From Actinoallomurus bryophytorum (GTDB taxonomy: Bacteria > Actinomycetota > Actinomycetes > Streptosporangiales > Streptosporangiaceae): 64,000 nt of DNA. The stretch lies in the NCBI RefSeq assembly GCF_006716425.1, contig NZ_VFOZ01000001.1, positions 1 to 64,000 of the forward strand, read 5' to 3'. This document shows, piece by piece, positions 17,273-27,832 of this stretch. The notes below the pieces were generated by a model. It searched no databases, was not told the DNA's origin, and saw only the letters and a program-made list of their open reading frames with translations. Each line of letters opens with the position of its first letter. The stretch's first letter is position 1. The position numbers were made by a program, and so were the translations under genes.

Positions 17273-18553
17273 TCAGCGCTTCGCCAGGCCCAGCCAGCTT
17301 AGGGCCAGCACGGCCGGGCCGGGTCCCCGCGCCGCCAGGGCCTGACGGGCGCCGGGCTCACGTTTGGCGAAGGACAACAGCATGCCCAAAACGATCAGCG
17401 TAGGGATCAATGCTGACCCACCGTACGACACCAATGGCAGAGGGATACCCGTAATGGGCAGGACGCCGATCACCGCGCCGATGTTGACGATGGCCTGAAC
17501 GGCCAGCCAGGCGGTCGCTCCTGCCGCCGCGAGCTGCATGAACGGATCTTTGACCCGCCGCGCGATCCGCAGCCCGGCATAGGCGAGCAGCCCGAACAGA
17601 CCCAGCACGACAAGAGTGCCGATCAGGCCGAGCTCCTCTCCGATGATGGCGAAGATGAAGTCGGTCTCGGGGTGGGGCAGGTAGTTCCACTTGGCGCGGC
17701 CCTCCCCCAGGCCGGTGCCGAACCAGCCGCCCGAGGCGATCGCGTACAGGCCCTGGATGCCCTGGTAGTTGATGTCGAGCTGGTTGCCCGACTGGTCGAG
17801 GAAGCCGGTCAGACGCTGCATCCGGTACGGCTCGACGACGATGAGGATCGAGACGAGCACGCCCGTGACGCCCGCCATGCCGACGAAGAGGCGACCCGGC
17901 GCCCCCACCACCCACAGCAGGGCCAGGAAGATCGTGAGGAGCACGAGAGTCGTGCCGAGGTCGCTGCCGAGCATGACGAGCAGGACGAGCACGCCGGCGC
18001 CGGGCAGCAGCGGGATCAGGAGCTGGCGCCACTCGGTGAGCTGGCGGAGCTTCTCCTTGCGGGCCAGCAGGTCGGCGCCCCACAGGATCAGGGCGAGCTT
18101 GGCCGGCTCGGAGGGCTGCAGCTGGAACGGCCCGCCGAAGCTGATCCAGCGCTGTGCGCCGTTCACGCTCTGTCCGAGGCCCGGGATCAGCGCCACCGCC
18201 AGGGCCAGCGCCGACAGCAGCATCAGCGGGTAGGCCAGCACGCGGAAGACCCTGGGCGGCATCCGCGCCGCCAGCCACATCAGCGGCAGGCCGATGGCCA
18301 CCCACAGCGCCTGCTTCTCGAACAGGGTGAACGCCGACCCGGTGTACTGGTACTGGTGGATGCTGGAGGCCGACAGGACCATCACCATGCCGAGCGCCAG
18401 CAGCAGCATCGAACACCCGAGGACCAGGTAGTAGGAGGTCAGGGGCCGGTCGAGCAGCCCCCCGGGTCCCGAGAACCACGCGCGTGGCCCGGACCGCTCC
18501 TCGTCGTCATCATGTCCTCCGCTCGTGACCCGCTCACTCACCCGCGCACCCAT
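17273..18553 (-). CDS. ftsW: FtsW septal peptidoglycan polymerase (SEDS family)
   Basis: 426-residue polytopic membrane glycosyltransferase (about ten segments) that polymerises lipid II with its partner FtsI at the septum. Seen: hydrophilic N-terminal tail (1-38), GMVMVLSASS, the family block NGAQRWISFGGPFQLQPSE, FAIIGEELGLIG, and LPLVSYGGSALI with the following GMLLSFAKR. The extended cytoplasmic tails are usual in actinobacteria. It lies between murD and murG. Confidence 0.97.
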   Translation of the reverse strand: MGARVSERVTSGGHDDDEERSGPRAWFSGPGGLLDRPLTSYYLVLGCSMLLLALGMVMVLSASSIHQYQYTGSAFTLFEKQALWVAIGLPLMWLAARMPPRVFRVLAYPLMLLSALALAVALIPGLGQSVNGAQRWISFGGPFQLQPSEPAKLALILWGADLLARKEKLRQLTEWRQLLIPLLPGAGVLVLLVMLGSDLGTTLVLLTIFLALLWVVGAPGRLFVGMAGVTGVLVSILIVVEPYRMQRLTGFLDQSGNQLDINYQGIQGLYAIASGGWFGTGLGEGRAKWNYLPHPETDFIFAIIGEELGLIGTLVVLGLFGLLAYAGLRIARRVKDPFMQLAAAGATAWLAVQAIVNIGAVIGVLPITGIPLPLVSYGGSALIPTLIVLGMLLSFAKREPGARQALAARGPGPAVLALSWLGLAKR

Positions 18554-18592
18554 CAGCTCACCTGCCAGCTCGCCTGCGTCACGCCCACCGGT

Positions 18593-20032
18593 CTAGCGAG
18601 GCCCGGTGAGGCGTCTCACCGCGGCGGCGAAGGCTTCACCGCGCGCCGGGTACCCGGCGAACATGTCGAACGAGGCCCCCACCGGCGCGAGCAGGACCGT
18701 GTCGCCCGGCCGCGCCAGGGCGGTCGCCGCGGCCACGACGCGATCCATCGCCCCAGTGTCGGTGTCGGCGACATCGACCACCGGGACATTCGGCGCGTGT
18801 CGCGCAAGTGCCGTGGCGATCTGTGCCCGATCGCGGCCCATGAGGACCACTCCGCGCAGCCGATCGGCACAGGACCGCACGAGGTCGTCGACGTCGGCGC
18901 CCTTCAGCAGGCCGCCCGCGATCCACACGATCGAGCGGTAGGCGGCGAGTGACGCGGCGGCGGCGTGCGGGTTGGTCGCCTTGGAGTCGTTGACGTAGGC
19001 GATGTCGCGCGAGGTCGCGATCAGCTCGATGCGGTGCGGGTCGGGCGTGAACGCGTGCAACCCGTCGCGTACGGCCTCGGCCGGCACGCCGAACGCGCGG
19101 GCCAGCGCCGCCGCGGCGAGGGCGTTGGCCACGTTGTGCGGCGCGTACGGCCGGACGTCGGTCAGCTCGGCCAGCTCGGCCGCCTCACGCACCGGGTCGG
19201 CGGTGAAGGCCCGGTCGACCAGCAGGTCCTCCACGAGTCCCAGCTGCCCGGCGCGGGGCGAGCCGAGCGTGAACCCCACAGAGAGCTCAGCGCGTTCGCC
19301 CAGCCGCCTGGACCACTCGTCGTCCACGTTGACGACGGCGAGGGTGCCCGGCGCGAAGATCTTGGCCTTGTCGGCGGCGTACGCCTCCAGCGAGCCGTGC
19401 CAGTCGATGTGGTCGGGCGCGACGTTGAGAACGGTCGCCGCGAAGGGCCGTACGGAGGCGGACCAGTGGAGCTGGAAGCTGGACAGCTCCACCGCCAGCA
19501 CGTCGTACGGCTCGGCGGGCCCGGTGCCGTCGCCCGCCACGGCCTCGACGATCGGCGTGCCGACGTTACCGACGGCGATCGTACGGTGCCCGGCCGCGGC
19601 GAGCATGCAGGCCAGCATGCGCACGACGGTGGTCTTGCCGTCGGTGCCGGTGATCGCCAGCCAGGGGGCGGCGTCGGGCCCGCGCAGGCGCCACGCGAGC
19701 TCGACCTCCCCGATGATCTCTATGCCGGCCGAGGCCGCGGCGGCGAGAAGCGGGGCGTCCGGCCGCCAGCCCGGCGAGGTGACGACGAGCTCGGTGCCGT
19801 CCGGCAGCGTGTCGCCGTCACCAAGACGCACGGTGACCCCGGGCAGGGCGATCTTGGCGCGCAGCGCCTCGTCGTCACGCGCGTCGACGAGCGTGACGCG
19901 GGCTCCGCGTGCGGCGAGCACCCTCGCGGCCGCCTGCCCCGAGATGCCCGCCCCCGCGACGCAGACGGCGCGACCGGCCCAGAGCGCTTCTGTCTCGAGT
20001 GGATGCGGGCCCGTCAATGGTTGGGCATCCAT
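18593..20032 (-). CDS. murD: UDP-MurNAc-L-alanine--D-glutamate ligase
   Basis: 479-residue Mur ligase adding D-Glu. Seen: N-terminal nucleotide-sensing [23 protein letters not shown] loop [24 protein letters not shown], the [16 protein letters not shown] block and [20 protein letters not shown] at 20032 lies inside the end of mraY, an overlap of 19 nt that suggests coupled translation; the open frame continues further upstream but only as a shadow of mraY. Confidence 0.96.
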   Translation of the reverse strand: MDAQPLTGPHPLETEALWAGRAVCVAGAGISGQAAARVLAARGARVTLVDARDDEALRAKIALPGVTVRLGDGDTLPDGTELVVTSPGWRPDAPLLAAAASAGIEIIGEVELAWRLRGPDAAPWLAITGTDGKTTVVRMLACMLAAAGHRTIAVGNVGTPIVEAVAGDGTGPAEPYDVLAVELSSFQLHWSASVRPFAATVLNVAPDHIDWHGSLEAYAADKAKIFAPGTLAVVNVDDEWSRRLGERAELSVGFTLGSPRAGQLGLVEDLLVDRAFTADPVREAAELAELTDVRPYAPHNVANALAAAALARAFGVPAEAVRDGLHAFTPDPHRIELIATSRDIAYVNDSKATNPHAAAASLAAYRSIVWIAGGLLKGADVDDLVRSCADRLRGVVLMGRDRAQIATALARHAPNVPVVDVADTDTGAMDRVVAAATALARPGDTVLLAPVGASFDMFAGYPARGEAFAAAVRRLTGPR

Positions 20033-21075
20033 TCGATGTAGAAGAGCGCGAGCCCTGTCGCCACGCAGAGCGCCGAGATCAGCCAGAACCGCACCACGAT
20101 CGTGGTCTCCGCCCAGCCGGAGAGCTCGAAGTGGTGCTGGAGTGGCGCCATCTTGAAGACCCGTCTTCGGGTCATCTTGAAGAAGCCGACCTGGATGATC
20201 ACCGACAGCGTGATGATCACGGGCAGCCCGCCCAGCACGACGAACAGCATCTGGGTGCGCGTCATCACGGCCAGGCCGACGATCACGCCGCCGAGGCCGA
20301 GCGATCCGGTGTCGCCCATGAAGATCTTGGCCGGCGGGGCGTTCCACCACAGGAAGCCGACCAGGGCGCCGAGTACGGCGGAGGCGACGACCGCGAGGTC
20401 GAGCGGGTCACGGACGGTGTAGCAGTTGGGGGCGAGCGCGACCTCGGTGCAGCTGTTGCGGAGCTGCCAGTTACCGATCAGCACGTACGCGCCCAGGACC
20501 GTGCCGACCGCTCCGGCGGCCAGGCCGTCCAGACCGTCGGTGAGGTTCACCGCGTTGGACGTTCCGGCGATCATGACCAGCGCCCAGAGCACGAACAGGT
20601 ACGGGCCGATCGAGGGCCCGAAGTCGCGCAGGAAGGACAGGTGGGTGGTGGCCGGCGTGATGTCGTAGCCGTTGGGGAACCGCAGCGACATCAGCGCGAA
20701 GACCACGCCGATGATGATGATGCCGATCATCTTCGCGCCGCTGCGAAGGCCCAGGCTGCGCTGCTTGAAGACCTTGATGTAGTCGTCGACGAATCCGACG
20801 ACGCCCAGGCCCGTCATGAGGAGCAGCACCAGCACGCCGGAGACCGTCGGGCGCGTCGTGGTGGCCAGGTGCGCGATGGCGTACCCGACGAGCGCGGCCA
20901 CGATGAACACGGTGCCGCCCATCGTGGGCGTGCCGCGCTTGCCGAGGTGGGCCTGCGGCCCCTCCTCGCGGATCATCTGCCCGTACCCGAGGCGCCGGAC
21001 GAGACGGATCCAGAGCGGCGTGCCCAGCAGCGCGATGATCAGTGAGAGCGCCGAGGCGACCAGGATGGTCCTCAC
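20014..21075 (-). CDS. mraY: Phospho-N-acetylmuramoyl-pentapeptide transferase
   Basis: 353-residue polytopic membrane enzyme making lipid I from UDP-MurNAc-pentapeptide and undecaprenyl phosphate. Seen: [10 protein letters not shown] (46-55), the Asp-rich motif [20 protein letters not shown] and [12 protein letters not shown], plus the C-terminal [10 protein letters not shown] histidine block. The GTG start at 21075 shares GTGA with the murF stop, a 4-nt overlap. Confidence 0.98.
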   Translation of the reverse strand: MRTILVASALSLIIALLGTPLWIRLVRRLGYGQMIREEGPQAHLGKRGTPTMGGTVFIVAALVGYAIAHLATTTRPTVSGVLVLLLMTGLGVVGFVDDYIKVFKQRSLGLRSGAKMIGIIIIGVVFALMSLRFPNGYDITPATTHLSFLRDFGPSIGPYLFVLWALVMIAGTSNAVNLTDGLDGLAAGAVGTVLGAYVLIGNWQLRNSCTEVALAPNCYTVRDPLDLAVVASAVLGALVGFLWWNAPPAKIFMGDTGSLGLGGVIVGLAVMTRTQMLFVVLGGLPVIITLSVIIQVGFFKMTRRRVFKMAPLQHHFELSGWAETTIVVRFWLISALCVATGLALFYIEWMPNH

Positions 21076-22475
21076 GCGTCGTCGCCCCCCTCGGGGGGTA
21101 CGGCCGAGACGACGGCCTCGGCGACCCTTTCCAGCCCGGCGACCCGCGATCCCTTGATCAGCACGACGTCACCCGGCCGCAACCGCTCGGTCAGCGCGGC
21201 CACTGCCGCGCCGACATCCTCGACCTGCACGCATTCTCCTGTCCATGTCCCCACCTGCTCGGTCCCCTTCAGCACGGCCGCGGCGGTTTCGCCCACGGCG
21301 ATGAGACCGGCCACGCCGCCGCGCGCGGCGTACGCACCGATCTTCTCGTGCTCGCTGACCGTCGATGCGCCCAACTCCGCCATTGCGCCCAGAACGGCGA
21401 AAATCCGCCCCTCGCCCGCCATGTGGATGACGGTGTCGAGAGCGGCGCGTACCGACTCCGGGTTGGCGTTGTACGCGTCGTTGACCACCGTGACCCCGTC
21501 GGGGCGTTCGGTGACCTCCATCCGCCAGCGGCTGACCGGACCCGCCTCGGACAGCCCCTCCGCGATGTCCGTGGCCGGCATGCCCAGCCGCCGCGCCGTC
21601 GCCGCGGCGGCCAGCGCGTTGGCCACCGCGTGCGCGCCGTGCAGCCGCAGGCACACCTTGGCCGACCCCTCGGGCGTGACGAGGGTGAACCGGGCGCGTC
21701 CCGCGTCGTCGAGCGACTCGTCCGCGGCGCGCACGGTCGCCTCCGGCGTCCGGCCGAACATCACGATCTCCGCCGGTGTGCGGGCGGCCATCGCGTGGAC
21801 GAGGGGGTCATCGGCGTTGAGGACCGCGGTGCCCTTCGGCGAGAGCGCCTCGACCAGCTCGCCCTTGGCCTTCGCGACGACGTCACGGCTGCCGAACTCG
21901 CCGATGTGGGCGCTGCCGACGTTGAGCACGATGCCGATGTCGGGCGGCGCGATCCGGCTGAGCCGCGCGATGTGACCGAGGCCACGTGCGCCCATCTCCA
22001 GGACGAGGTAGCGCGTGTCCTCACTGGCCCGCAGCACGGTGAGCGGGTGGCCGATCTCGTTGTTGTACGACCCGGGCGGCGCGATCGTCGGGCCCAGCCG
22101 CGAGGTGAGGTGGGCGAGCAGGTCCTTGGTCGAGGTCTTGCCCGCCGACCCGGTGAGACCGACCACGGTGACGTCGGGGAGCCGGTCCACGACCGCGCGC
22201 GCCAGCCGGCCCATCGCCACCATGACGTCGTCCACGATGACGGCGGGCTCGCCGACCTCGCGCTCGGACAGCACGGCCACCGCGCCGGCCGCGATCGCCT
22301 CGGCCGCGAACTCGTGACCGTCGGAGCGTTCGCCCCGCAGGGCGGCGAACAGCGCTCCGGTCTCGGCCTGCCCCGAGTGAATGACGACCGGACCGCTGAC
22401 GACGGTCTCGGGAGATGCCAGGTCCAGCCTGCCGCGGGTGATCTCGGCGATCCGCGCGAGGCTTAGTGGGATCAA
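21072..22475 (-). CDS. murF: UDP-MurNAc-tripeptide--D-alanyl-D-alanine ligase
   Basis: 467-residue Mur ligase that completes the cytoplasmic pentapeptide precursor. Seen: the substrate-binding N-domain ([21 protein letters not shown]), ATP loop [29 protein letters not shown] and the C-terminal [17 protein letters not shown] block. The start is a TTG at 22475 overlapping the murE stop (TTGA), so expression is probably coupled to murE. Confidence 0.97.
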   Translation of the reverse strand: MIPLSLARIAEITRGRLDLASPETVVSGPVVIHSGQAETGALFAALRGERSDGHEFAAEAIAAGAVAVLSEREVGEPAVIVDDVMVAMGRLARAVVDRLPDVTVVGLTGSAGKTSTKDLLAHLTSRLGPTIAPPGSYNNEIGHPLTVLRASEDTRYLVLEMGARGLGHIARLSRIAPPDIGIVLNVGSAHIGEFGSRDVVAKAKGELVEALSPKGTAVLNADDPLVHAMAARTPAEIVMFGRTPEATVRAADESLDDAGRARFTLVTPEGSAKVCLRLHGAHAVANALAAAATARRLGMPATDIAEGLSEAGPVSRWRMEVTERPDGVTVVNDAYNANPESVRAALDTVIHMAGEGRIFAVLGAMAELGASTVSEHEKIGAYAARGGVAGLIAVGETAAAVLKGTEQVGTWTGECVQVEDVGAAVAALTERLRPGDVVLIKGSRVAGLERVAEAVVSAVPPEGGDDA

Positions 22476-24088
22476 GGCTGCTCCTCGTCGTCGGCCGCTA
22501 CGGCCGCTGTTCCTGTTGCCTCGCCGCGGGTCCCCGACCGGCGTTCGCGCAGCGCGCGCCGTACGACCTCGCGGTCGTCGAACGGAAGGACCTCACCGGC
22601 GATGTACTGCCCCTGTTCGTGTCCCTTGCCGGCGACGAGCACGACATCGCCCCGCCGGGCACGGCCGACCACCAGCGCGATCGCCGCCGCCCGGTCGGGC
22701 TCGATGATGACGTGAGCCCGTTCGTCCTCCGGCACGGTGAGTACTCCCCCGACCATAGCGTTGAGAACGGCCCACGGGTCCTCGGAGCGGGGGTTGTCGT
22801 TGGTGAACACCGCCACGTCGGAGCGCCGCGCCGCGATCTCCCCCATGATCGGGCGTTTGGTCCGGTCACGGTCGCCGCCACAGCCCAGCACGATGGTGAG
22901 CCGGCCCGTGGTCAGCGGCCGTAGCGTCCCGAGGACGGCCTCCACGGCACCGGGCTTGTGCGCGTAGTCGACGAGCACGGTGAAGTCCTGGCCCTCGTCG
23001 ACGGGCTCGAGGCGGCCCGGCACGCCGGGAAGGCTCGCGATCCCCCGCACCGCCACCGGCAGCGAGATGCCCGCCTCGACGAGCGCCACGATCGCGCCCA
23101 GGGCGTTCGCGACGTTGAAGGGGCCGGGCAGCGGCACCTTCGCCTCGGCCTCGACGCCGCCCGGCCCGATGACGCGGAACGTGCTGCCGTACGGCTCGAG
23201 ACGCACGTCGGCGGCCCGCCAGTCGGCACCGGGGTCGCCGTCGGCGGAGAAGGTGGTCACCGGGACCTTGGCGATGTGGGTGAGCCGGCGGCCCCAGGAG
23301 TCGTCCACGTTGACCACGCCGAGCCGGCTGAGCTCGGGGGTGAACAGCGTCGCCTTGACGGCGAAGTAGTCCTCCATGGTGCCGTGGTAGTCCAGGTGTT
23401 CCTGGGAGAGGTTGGTGAACAGGGCGACCTCGAAGAAGGCGCCGCCGACCCGGCCGAGGTCGAGCGCGTGGCTCGAGACCTCCATGGCCGCCGCGGTCAC
23501 TCCCCGCTCGCGCATCAGCGCGAACAGCGCGTGCACGTCGGTGGCCTCCGGCGTGGTCAGCGCGCTCGGCAGGGTCTCACCGGCCACCCTGATCTCGATC
23601 CCGCCGATGAGACCCGTCTCGTGCCCGGCCGCCCGCAGCCCGGCCTCCAGCAGGAACGTCGTCGTCGACTTGCCGCTCGTGCCGGTGACGCCCAGCAGGG
23701 CCAGGTCGCGTACGGGCCGCCCGTACACCCAGGAGGAGACCTCCCCGAGCACCGCGCGCGGGTCGTCGACGACGAGCACCGGCAGGCCGGCTTGCTCGGC
23801 ACGGTCCCGGCCATCGTGGTCGGTCAGGATCCCGGCGGCCCCCGCGGCGGCGGCCTGCTCGGCGAAGGCGGCCCCGTGGAAGCGGCTGCCGGGCAGCGCG
23901 GCGTACAGATCTCCCGGAGCTACTCTCCGGGAGTCATGCGTCACTCCGGTCACCATTCCGCGTATCGGCTGTCCCTGCTCGCTGAGGCCGAGCAGGGACA
24001 CGAGCCCGGACAACGAACGGGCGGGCACGGAGCGGGGACGCATGGGGTCGGGTCTGTTGGACACGGCGGAGAGAGTACCGCCGGTCAC
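22472..24088 (-). CDS. murE: UDP-MurNAc-L-Ala-D-Glu--meso-diaminopimelate ligase
   Basis: About 538 residues. Seen: VTHDSRRVAPGDLYAALPG, ATP loop GVTGTSGKSTTTFLLE, NLSQEHLDYHG, YAHKPGA, and DNPRSEDP in the C-terminal domain. DNPR is the signature of enzymes that add meso-diaminopimelate rather than L-lysine, so the peptidoglycan is probably of the meso-DAP type. GTG 24088 overlaps the ftsI stop as GTGA; the ATG at 24043, which follows 15 less conserved codons, is an alternative. No clear ribosome site for either, in line with coupled translation. Confidence 0.97.
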   Translation of the reverse strand: MTGGTLSAVSNRPDPMRPRSVPARSLSGLVSLLGLSEQGQPIRGMVTGVTHDSRRVAPGDLYAALPGSRFHGAAFAEQAAAAGAAGILTDHDGRDRAEQAGLPVLVVDDPRAVLGEVSSWVYGRPVRDLALLGVTGTSGKSTTTFLLEAGLRAAGHETGLIGGIEIRVAGETLPSALTTPEATDVHALFALMRERGVTAAAMEVSSHALDLGRVGGAFFEVALFTNLSQEHLDYHGTMEDYFAVKATLFTPELSRLGVVNVDDSWGRRLTHIAKVPVTTFSADGDPGADWRAADVRLEPYGSTFRVIGPGGVEAEAKVPLPGPFNVANALGAIVALVEAGISLPVAVRGIASLPGVPGRLEPVDEGQDFTVLVDYAHKPGAVEAVLGTLRPLTTGRLTIVLGCGGDRDRTKRPIMGEIAARRSDVAVFTNDNPRSEDPWAVLNAMVGGVLTVPEDERAHVIIEPDRAAAIALVVGRARRGDVVLVAGKGHEQGQYIAGEVLPFDDREVVRRALRERRSGTRGEATGTAAVAADDEEQP

Positions 24089-26043
24089 CGGTGGTCTGCG
24101 TAGATTCGGATCTTCGGGGACTTGCTGCCGGTCGGCGGGATCCGGCGGCTCTGCAGCGCGAAGCTCATGACGTCCTTGAAGACCGGCGCGGAGACCTCTC
24201 CTCCGTAGTAGCCCTTCTGGGGTTTCTGCAGCACGACCTCGACGACGAGCTGCGGCCTGTCGGCCGGCGCGAAGCCCACGAACGTCGAGGTGTAGCCGCC
24301 GCCGGTGTAGAGGCCGGTCTTGGGGTTGACCTTCTGCGCGGTGCCGGTCTTGCCCGCCACCCGGTAGCCGCTGATCTGCGCGTTGGGCGCCGTGCCGTCT
24401 TTGGTGGTGACGCCTTCGAGCATCCTCGTCAGCTCACTCGCCGTGGACTGCTTGATCACCCGGCGTGTGGCCGGCTTGGCCGCGGGCGTCAGGGTGCCCT
24501 TGTCGTCGGTGGTGCCGGCGATGACGTTCGGGGCCACGCGCACGCCGCCGTTCGCGATCGTCGCGTACACGCTGGCGGTCTGCAGGGCGGTCACCGAGAC
24601 CGACTGGCCGAACGCGATGGAGTAGCGGTCGGTGCCCCACCACTGGCTGACCGGCTTGAGGAGACCGGCCGACTCGCCGGGCAGGCTGATGCCGGTCTTC
24701 TCGCCGTAGCCGAAGGCCCGCATGTACTGGTAGAGCTGCGCGGGCGTGACCGTCTCGCTGGCCTTGATCGTCCCGATGTTGCTCGACTTGGCGAGGACCC
24801 CGCCGAAGGTGAGGCGCTCCGGCGGGTGCGTCTCGGAGTCGTGGAAGGTCCGGTCGTAGCGCTTGAGCTGGTCGGGCACGGTGAACGGCGTGCTCGGCGT
24901 GACGCCGCCGGCCTCCATCGCCGCCGCGGCCGTGACGACCTTGCTGGTGCTCCCCGGCTCGAAGGTGTCCTGCACGACCCGGTCTCCCAGGTCGGCCGGC
25001 TTGGCCTTGTAGTACGTCGACGGGTCGAAGCCGGGCGCGGTGGCCATGGCGACGACCTGCCCGTTGCGCGGGTCCATGACGATGACGCTGCCGCTCTGTG
25101 CCCCGGTCGCCTTCACCTGCTTGGCGATGGCGTCCTGGGCCTTCCACTGGATGTCGCGGTCGAGGGTCAGCCGGATCCCCTTGCCCGGTGTGGGCTTGTT
25201 CTGCTCGTCCTCACCCATCGGGATGCGCTGGCCGGTCTCGCTGAGCTCGACCTTCTGGTAGCCGCTCTTGCCCTTGAGCATGGTGTTCATGCTCGACTCC
25301 AGGCCCGCGCCGCCGTCGCCGTCGTCCCTCACGAACCCGGCGACGTTGGACGCCAGATCGCCGCCCGGATAGACACGGTGGTACTCCGGCTTGGTGCCGA
25401 TGCCCTTGAAGTCCATCGCGGTGATCATCCGCGCCCGGTCGGGCTCGACGTTGTGCGCCAGCTCGACGTACTGGTCGTTGGCCGACCGTGGCTTCAGCTT
25501 GTTGACGATCGAGGACTGGTCGAGGTGGAACATCGGCCCCAGCGCGGCGGCGATCCGGGTCCGCTGGTCCGCCGGGACCATCACCGGGTCCGCGAAGATC
25601 AGCTTCGCGTCGACCGTCATCGCCAGCGGCTGGCCCTGCGCGAAGGTGATCGGACCGCGGATGGCGGGCACGGGGCCCTGGTTCAGCCGCTGGGCCACGG
25701 CGGCCTGGGCGTACCCCTTCGACTCGATGCCCTGGAGCTGGACGAGACGGCCCGCGAACAGCGACAGCACGAAGGCCACCAGCAGCAGCGCGACGTTGAG
25801 CCGCTTGACCGGGTCACGGCGGCTCATCATGACCCGTGGCCGCTGCGGGGGACGCCGCGGCGGCGCGGCGGCCGCACGCGGCGGCTTGCGCCGGGGCGGC
25901 GGTGGCTTGGTCGCGGCCCCGCGGCCGCCCTGCCGGGCCGTTGGTGTGCGTGTCCCCGCCGGGCGTGCGCTCTGACTTCGGCCGGTGCCGCGCGGCCCGC
26001 CGGGGGGTGGTGTGGCCGGGCCGCGGCCGCGGCGTCCCGTCAC
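24085..26043 (-). CDS. ftsI: Septal penicillin-binding protein FtsI (PBP3-type transpeptidase)
   Basis: 652-residue class B PBP that cross-links septal peptidoglycan with FtsW. A disordered basic Pro/Ala/Arg-rich cytoplasmic tail of about 78 residues precedes the single membrane segment (about 82-103). The non-penicillin-binding domain follows, then the transpeptidase motifs: STSK (catalytic Ser near residue 364, in EPGSTSKVV), SSN and KTGTAQK. The GTG start at 26043 overlaps the ftsL stop (GTGA). Confidence 0.97.
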   Translation of the reverse strand: MTGRRGRGPATPPPGGPRGTGRSQSARPAGTRTPTARQGGRGAATKPPPPRRKPPRAAAAPPRRPPQRPRVMMSRRDPVKRLNVALLLVAFVLSLFAGRLVQLQGIESKGYAQAAVAQRLNQGPVPAIRGPITFAQGQPLAMTVDAKLIFADPVMVPADQRTRIAAALGPMFHLDQSSIVNKLKPRSANDQYVELAHNVEPDRARMITAMDFKGIGTKPEYHRVYPGGDLASNVAGFVRDDGDGGAGLESSMNTMLKGKSGYQKVELSETGQRIPMGEDEQNKPTPGKGIRLTLDRDIQWKAQDAIAKQVKATGAQSGSVIVMDPRNGQVVAMATAPGFDPSTYYKAKPADLGDRVVQDTFEPGSTSKVVTAAAAMEAGGVTPSTPFTVPDQLKRYDRTFHDSETHPPERLTFGGVLAKSSNIGTIKASETVTPAQLYQYMRAFGYGEKTGISLPGESAGLLKPVSQWWGTDRYSIAFGQSVSVTALQTASVYATIANGGVRVAPNVIAGTTDDKGTLTPAAKPATRRVIKQSTASELTRMLEGVTTKDGTAPNAQISGYRVAGKTGTAQKVNPKTGLYTGGGYTSTFVGFAPADRPQLVVEVVLQKPQKGYYGGEVSAPVFKDVMSFALQSRRIPPTGSKSPKIRIYADHR

Positions 26044-26759
26044 CGCGTGCCGCCTCCCGTCCGCCCGCGCGGAGTATCGCCACCCGCGGGCGGCATGATC
26101 GCGCCGGGCGCCCCGGTCACGCCGGCTCCGGCCGCCGCCGCCATCGCCTCGTCGGAGACGCCCGGTGGCCGGGTACCGCTCTGGGTGACCCGCCCGGTAC
26201 GCGGATCGATGAACGCGGGACGCTGCCCGTCGACCATGCCGAGGCTGCGCGCCTTGGAGTGCAGGACCGACGGGCTGTTCTCGCGGTTGATGTCCTCCTG
26301 GAGCGCCTGCTTGCGCTCGCTGAGCTGCTGGTTGCCGCGCTGCAGCTCGCTCAGGGTGAAGGCGTCCTGGGCCAGCACAGTGTTGAGCAGCAGGAGGCTG
26401 ACCAGAGCTCCGCCCAGCAGGCCGACGACGAGCAGGACGAAGGGCGCGCGCGGCGACGTGGCGGACCGGCGCGAGGGCGCGGCCTTGGGCGGCGGCTTCC
26501 GCGGCGCCGCGGGCCTGCGTACGCGTGGCTTCGTGGTCGGCGCGGCCCGGGTCCCGGCCGCGGTCGCCCGCTTGGCGGCACCGGTCCTGGGAGCGCCCTT
26601 CTTGGCGGGACGGGTCTTGACCGTCCCGTCCGCGACGGTGTCCGCATCGTCCTCACGCGCCTTCGGCGGAGGCGTGCGGCGGCGCGGCGGCGCGGCGGCG
26701 TCGTCCCCGCGCCGCGTGCGTCGGGTGCGGGTCTCCTCCGGCGGAGTCGTGATGGTCAT
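26040..26759 (-). CDS. ftsL: FtsL/DivIC-like septum formation protein
   Basis: 239 residues, assigned by position and topology. Residues 1-105 are disordered, very basic and Pro/Ala-rich; one membrane segment follows (about 107-129), then a short periplasmic coiled coil (TLSELQRGNQQLSERKQALQ) and a block with ARSLGMV typical of FtsL/DivIC proteins, and a Gly/Pro/Ala tail. The cytoplasmic tail is much longer than in E. coli FtsL. FtsL with FtsB and FtsQ activates FtsWI. It overlaps rsmH and ftsI by 4 nt each (ATGA, GTGA). Confidence 0.85.
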   Translation of the reverse strand: MTITTPPEETRTRRTRRGDDAAAPPRRRTPPPKAREDDADTVADGTVKTRPAKKGAPRTGAAKRATAAGTRAAPTTKPRVRRPAAPRKPPPKAAPSRRSATSPRAPFVLLVVGLLGGALVSLLLLNTVLAQDAFTLSELQRGNQQLSERKQALQEDINRENSPSVLHSKARSLGMVDGQRPAFIDPRTGRVTQSGTRPPGVSDEAMAAAAGAGVTGAPGAIMPPAGGDTPRGRTGGGTR

Positions 26760-27832
26760 GTGGTGCCTCCTGCATGGCTCCGCCCGCTCGGCGGGTCTTC
26801 GTCGAGCGGCCTCGCGCCGCCTCGCGGACGTCCCTCACGCCCACGGATCCGCTCGGCCGCGCGAAGGCGTGCCGAGGCGGCTCGTGGGTTGGTCGTGGTC
26901 TCCTCGTCGGACGGCTGTTCCGCTCCGCGTGTGAGCAGGCGGAACCGCGGCTGATGTTCCGGCAGGGGAACCGGCAGGCCCGGCGGAGTGGTGTCGATGG
27001 TGCGCTCGGTGATGGCACGCTTGACGATGCGGTCCTCGAGCGAGTGGTAGGAGAGGACGGCCACGCGGCCGCCCACCACGAGGGCGTCGAGTGCGGCGGG
27101 CACGGCGTCCCGCAGCGCGGGCAGCTCGCCGTTGACCTCCATGCGGAGCGCCTGGAAGGTGCGCTTGCCGGGATGGCCCCCCGTGCGGCGCGAGGCGGCA
27201 GGGATCGCGTCACGGACGACCTCGACGAGCCTGCTCGTCGAGGTCAGCGGGGCGCGCCCCCGCTCCCGTACGATCGCCTCCGCCACGCGCCGCGCGAACC
27301 GCTCCTCGCCGTAGTCACGCAGAACGCGTGCGAGGTCCGAAGCGGAGTATGTGTTGACCACCTGTTCGGCGGTGAGCTCCTGTGTGCGGTCCATCCGCAT
27401 GTCCAGCGGTGCGTCATAGGAGTACGCGAAGCCGCGCTCGGACTCGTCGAGCTGCGGGGAGGACACGCCGAGGTCGAAGAGCACCGCGTGCACACCGGGG
27501 ATGCCGAGGTCGTCCAGGACCCGCGGGATCTCGTCGTAGACGGCGTGCACGAGATGGATCCGGTCGGAGTACGCCTCCAACCGGCGTCCTGAGCGCTCGA
27601 TCGCGGTGGTGTCGCGGTCGAGCCCGATGAGCGTCACGCGTGGATGTGCCGCGAGCACGGCGGCGGCATGGCCGCCCAGTCCGAGGGTCGCGTCGACGAA
27701 GAACACGTCCTCATCGGAGGGCGTCGCCAAGGCCGGGCCCAGCAGTGCCAGGATGCGGCTCAGCATCACCGGCACGTGGCCCAGTGCCCCCTGCGCGCGT
27801 GGTCCCCCCTCGCGCCCTTCGTCGCCTCGCAT
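26756..27832 (-). CDS. rsmH: 16S rRNA (cytosine1402-N4)-methyltransferase
   Basis: 358-residue SAM-dependent methyltransferase (MraW). Seen: GHVPVML start block, SAM loop VDATLGLGGHAAAVL, GLDRDTTAI, FDLGVSSPQLDESERGFAYS, PLDMRMD, RTFQALRMEVNGEL and VLSYHSLEDRIVK. The first 17 residues and the basic C-terminal tail are extra to the family core. ATG at 27832 with GAGAGG upstream; 322 bp separate it from mraZ. Confidence 0.96.
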   Translation of the reverse strand: MRGDEGREGGPRAQGALGHVPVMLSRILALLGPALATPSDEDVFFVDATLGLGGHAAAVLAAHPRVTLIGLDRDTTAIERSGRRLEAYSDRIHLVHAVYDEIPRVLDDLGIPGVHAVLFDLGVSSPQLDESERGFAYSYDAPLDMRMDRTQELTAEQVVNTYSASDLARVLRDYGEERFARRVAEAIVRERGRAPLTSTSRLVEVVRDAIPAASRRTGGHPGKRTFQALRMEVNGELPALRDAVPAALDALVVGGRVAVLSYHSLEDRIVKRAITERTIDTTPPGLPVPLPEHQPRFRLLTRGAEQPSDEETTTNPRAASARLRAAERIRGREGRPRGGARPLDEDPPSGRSHAGGTT

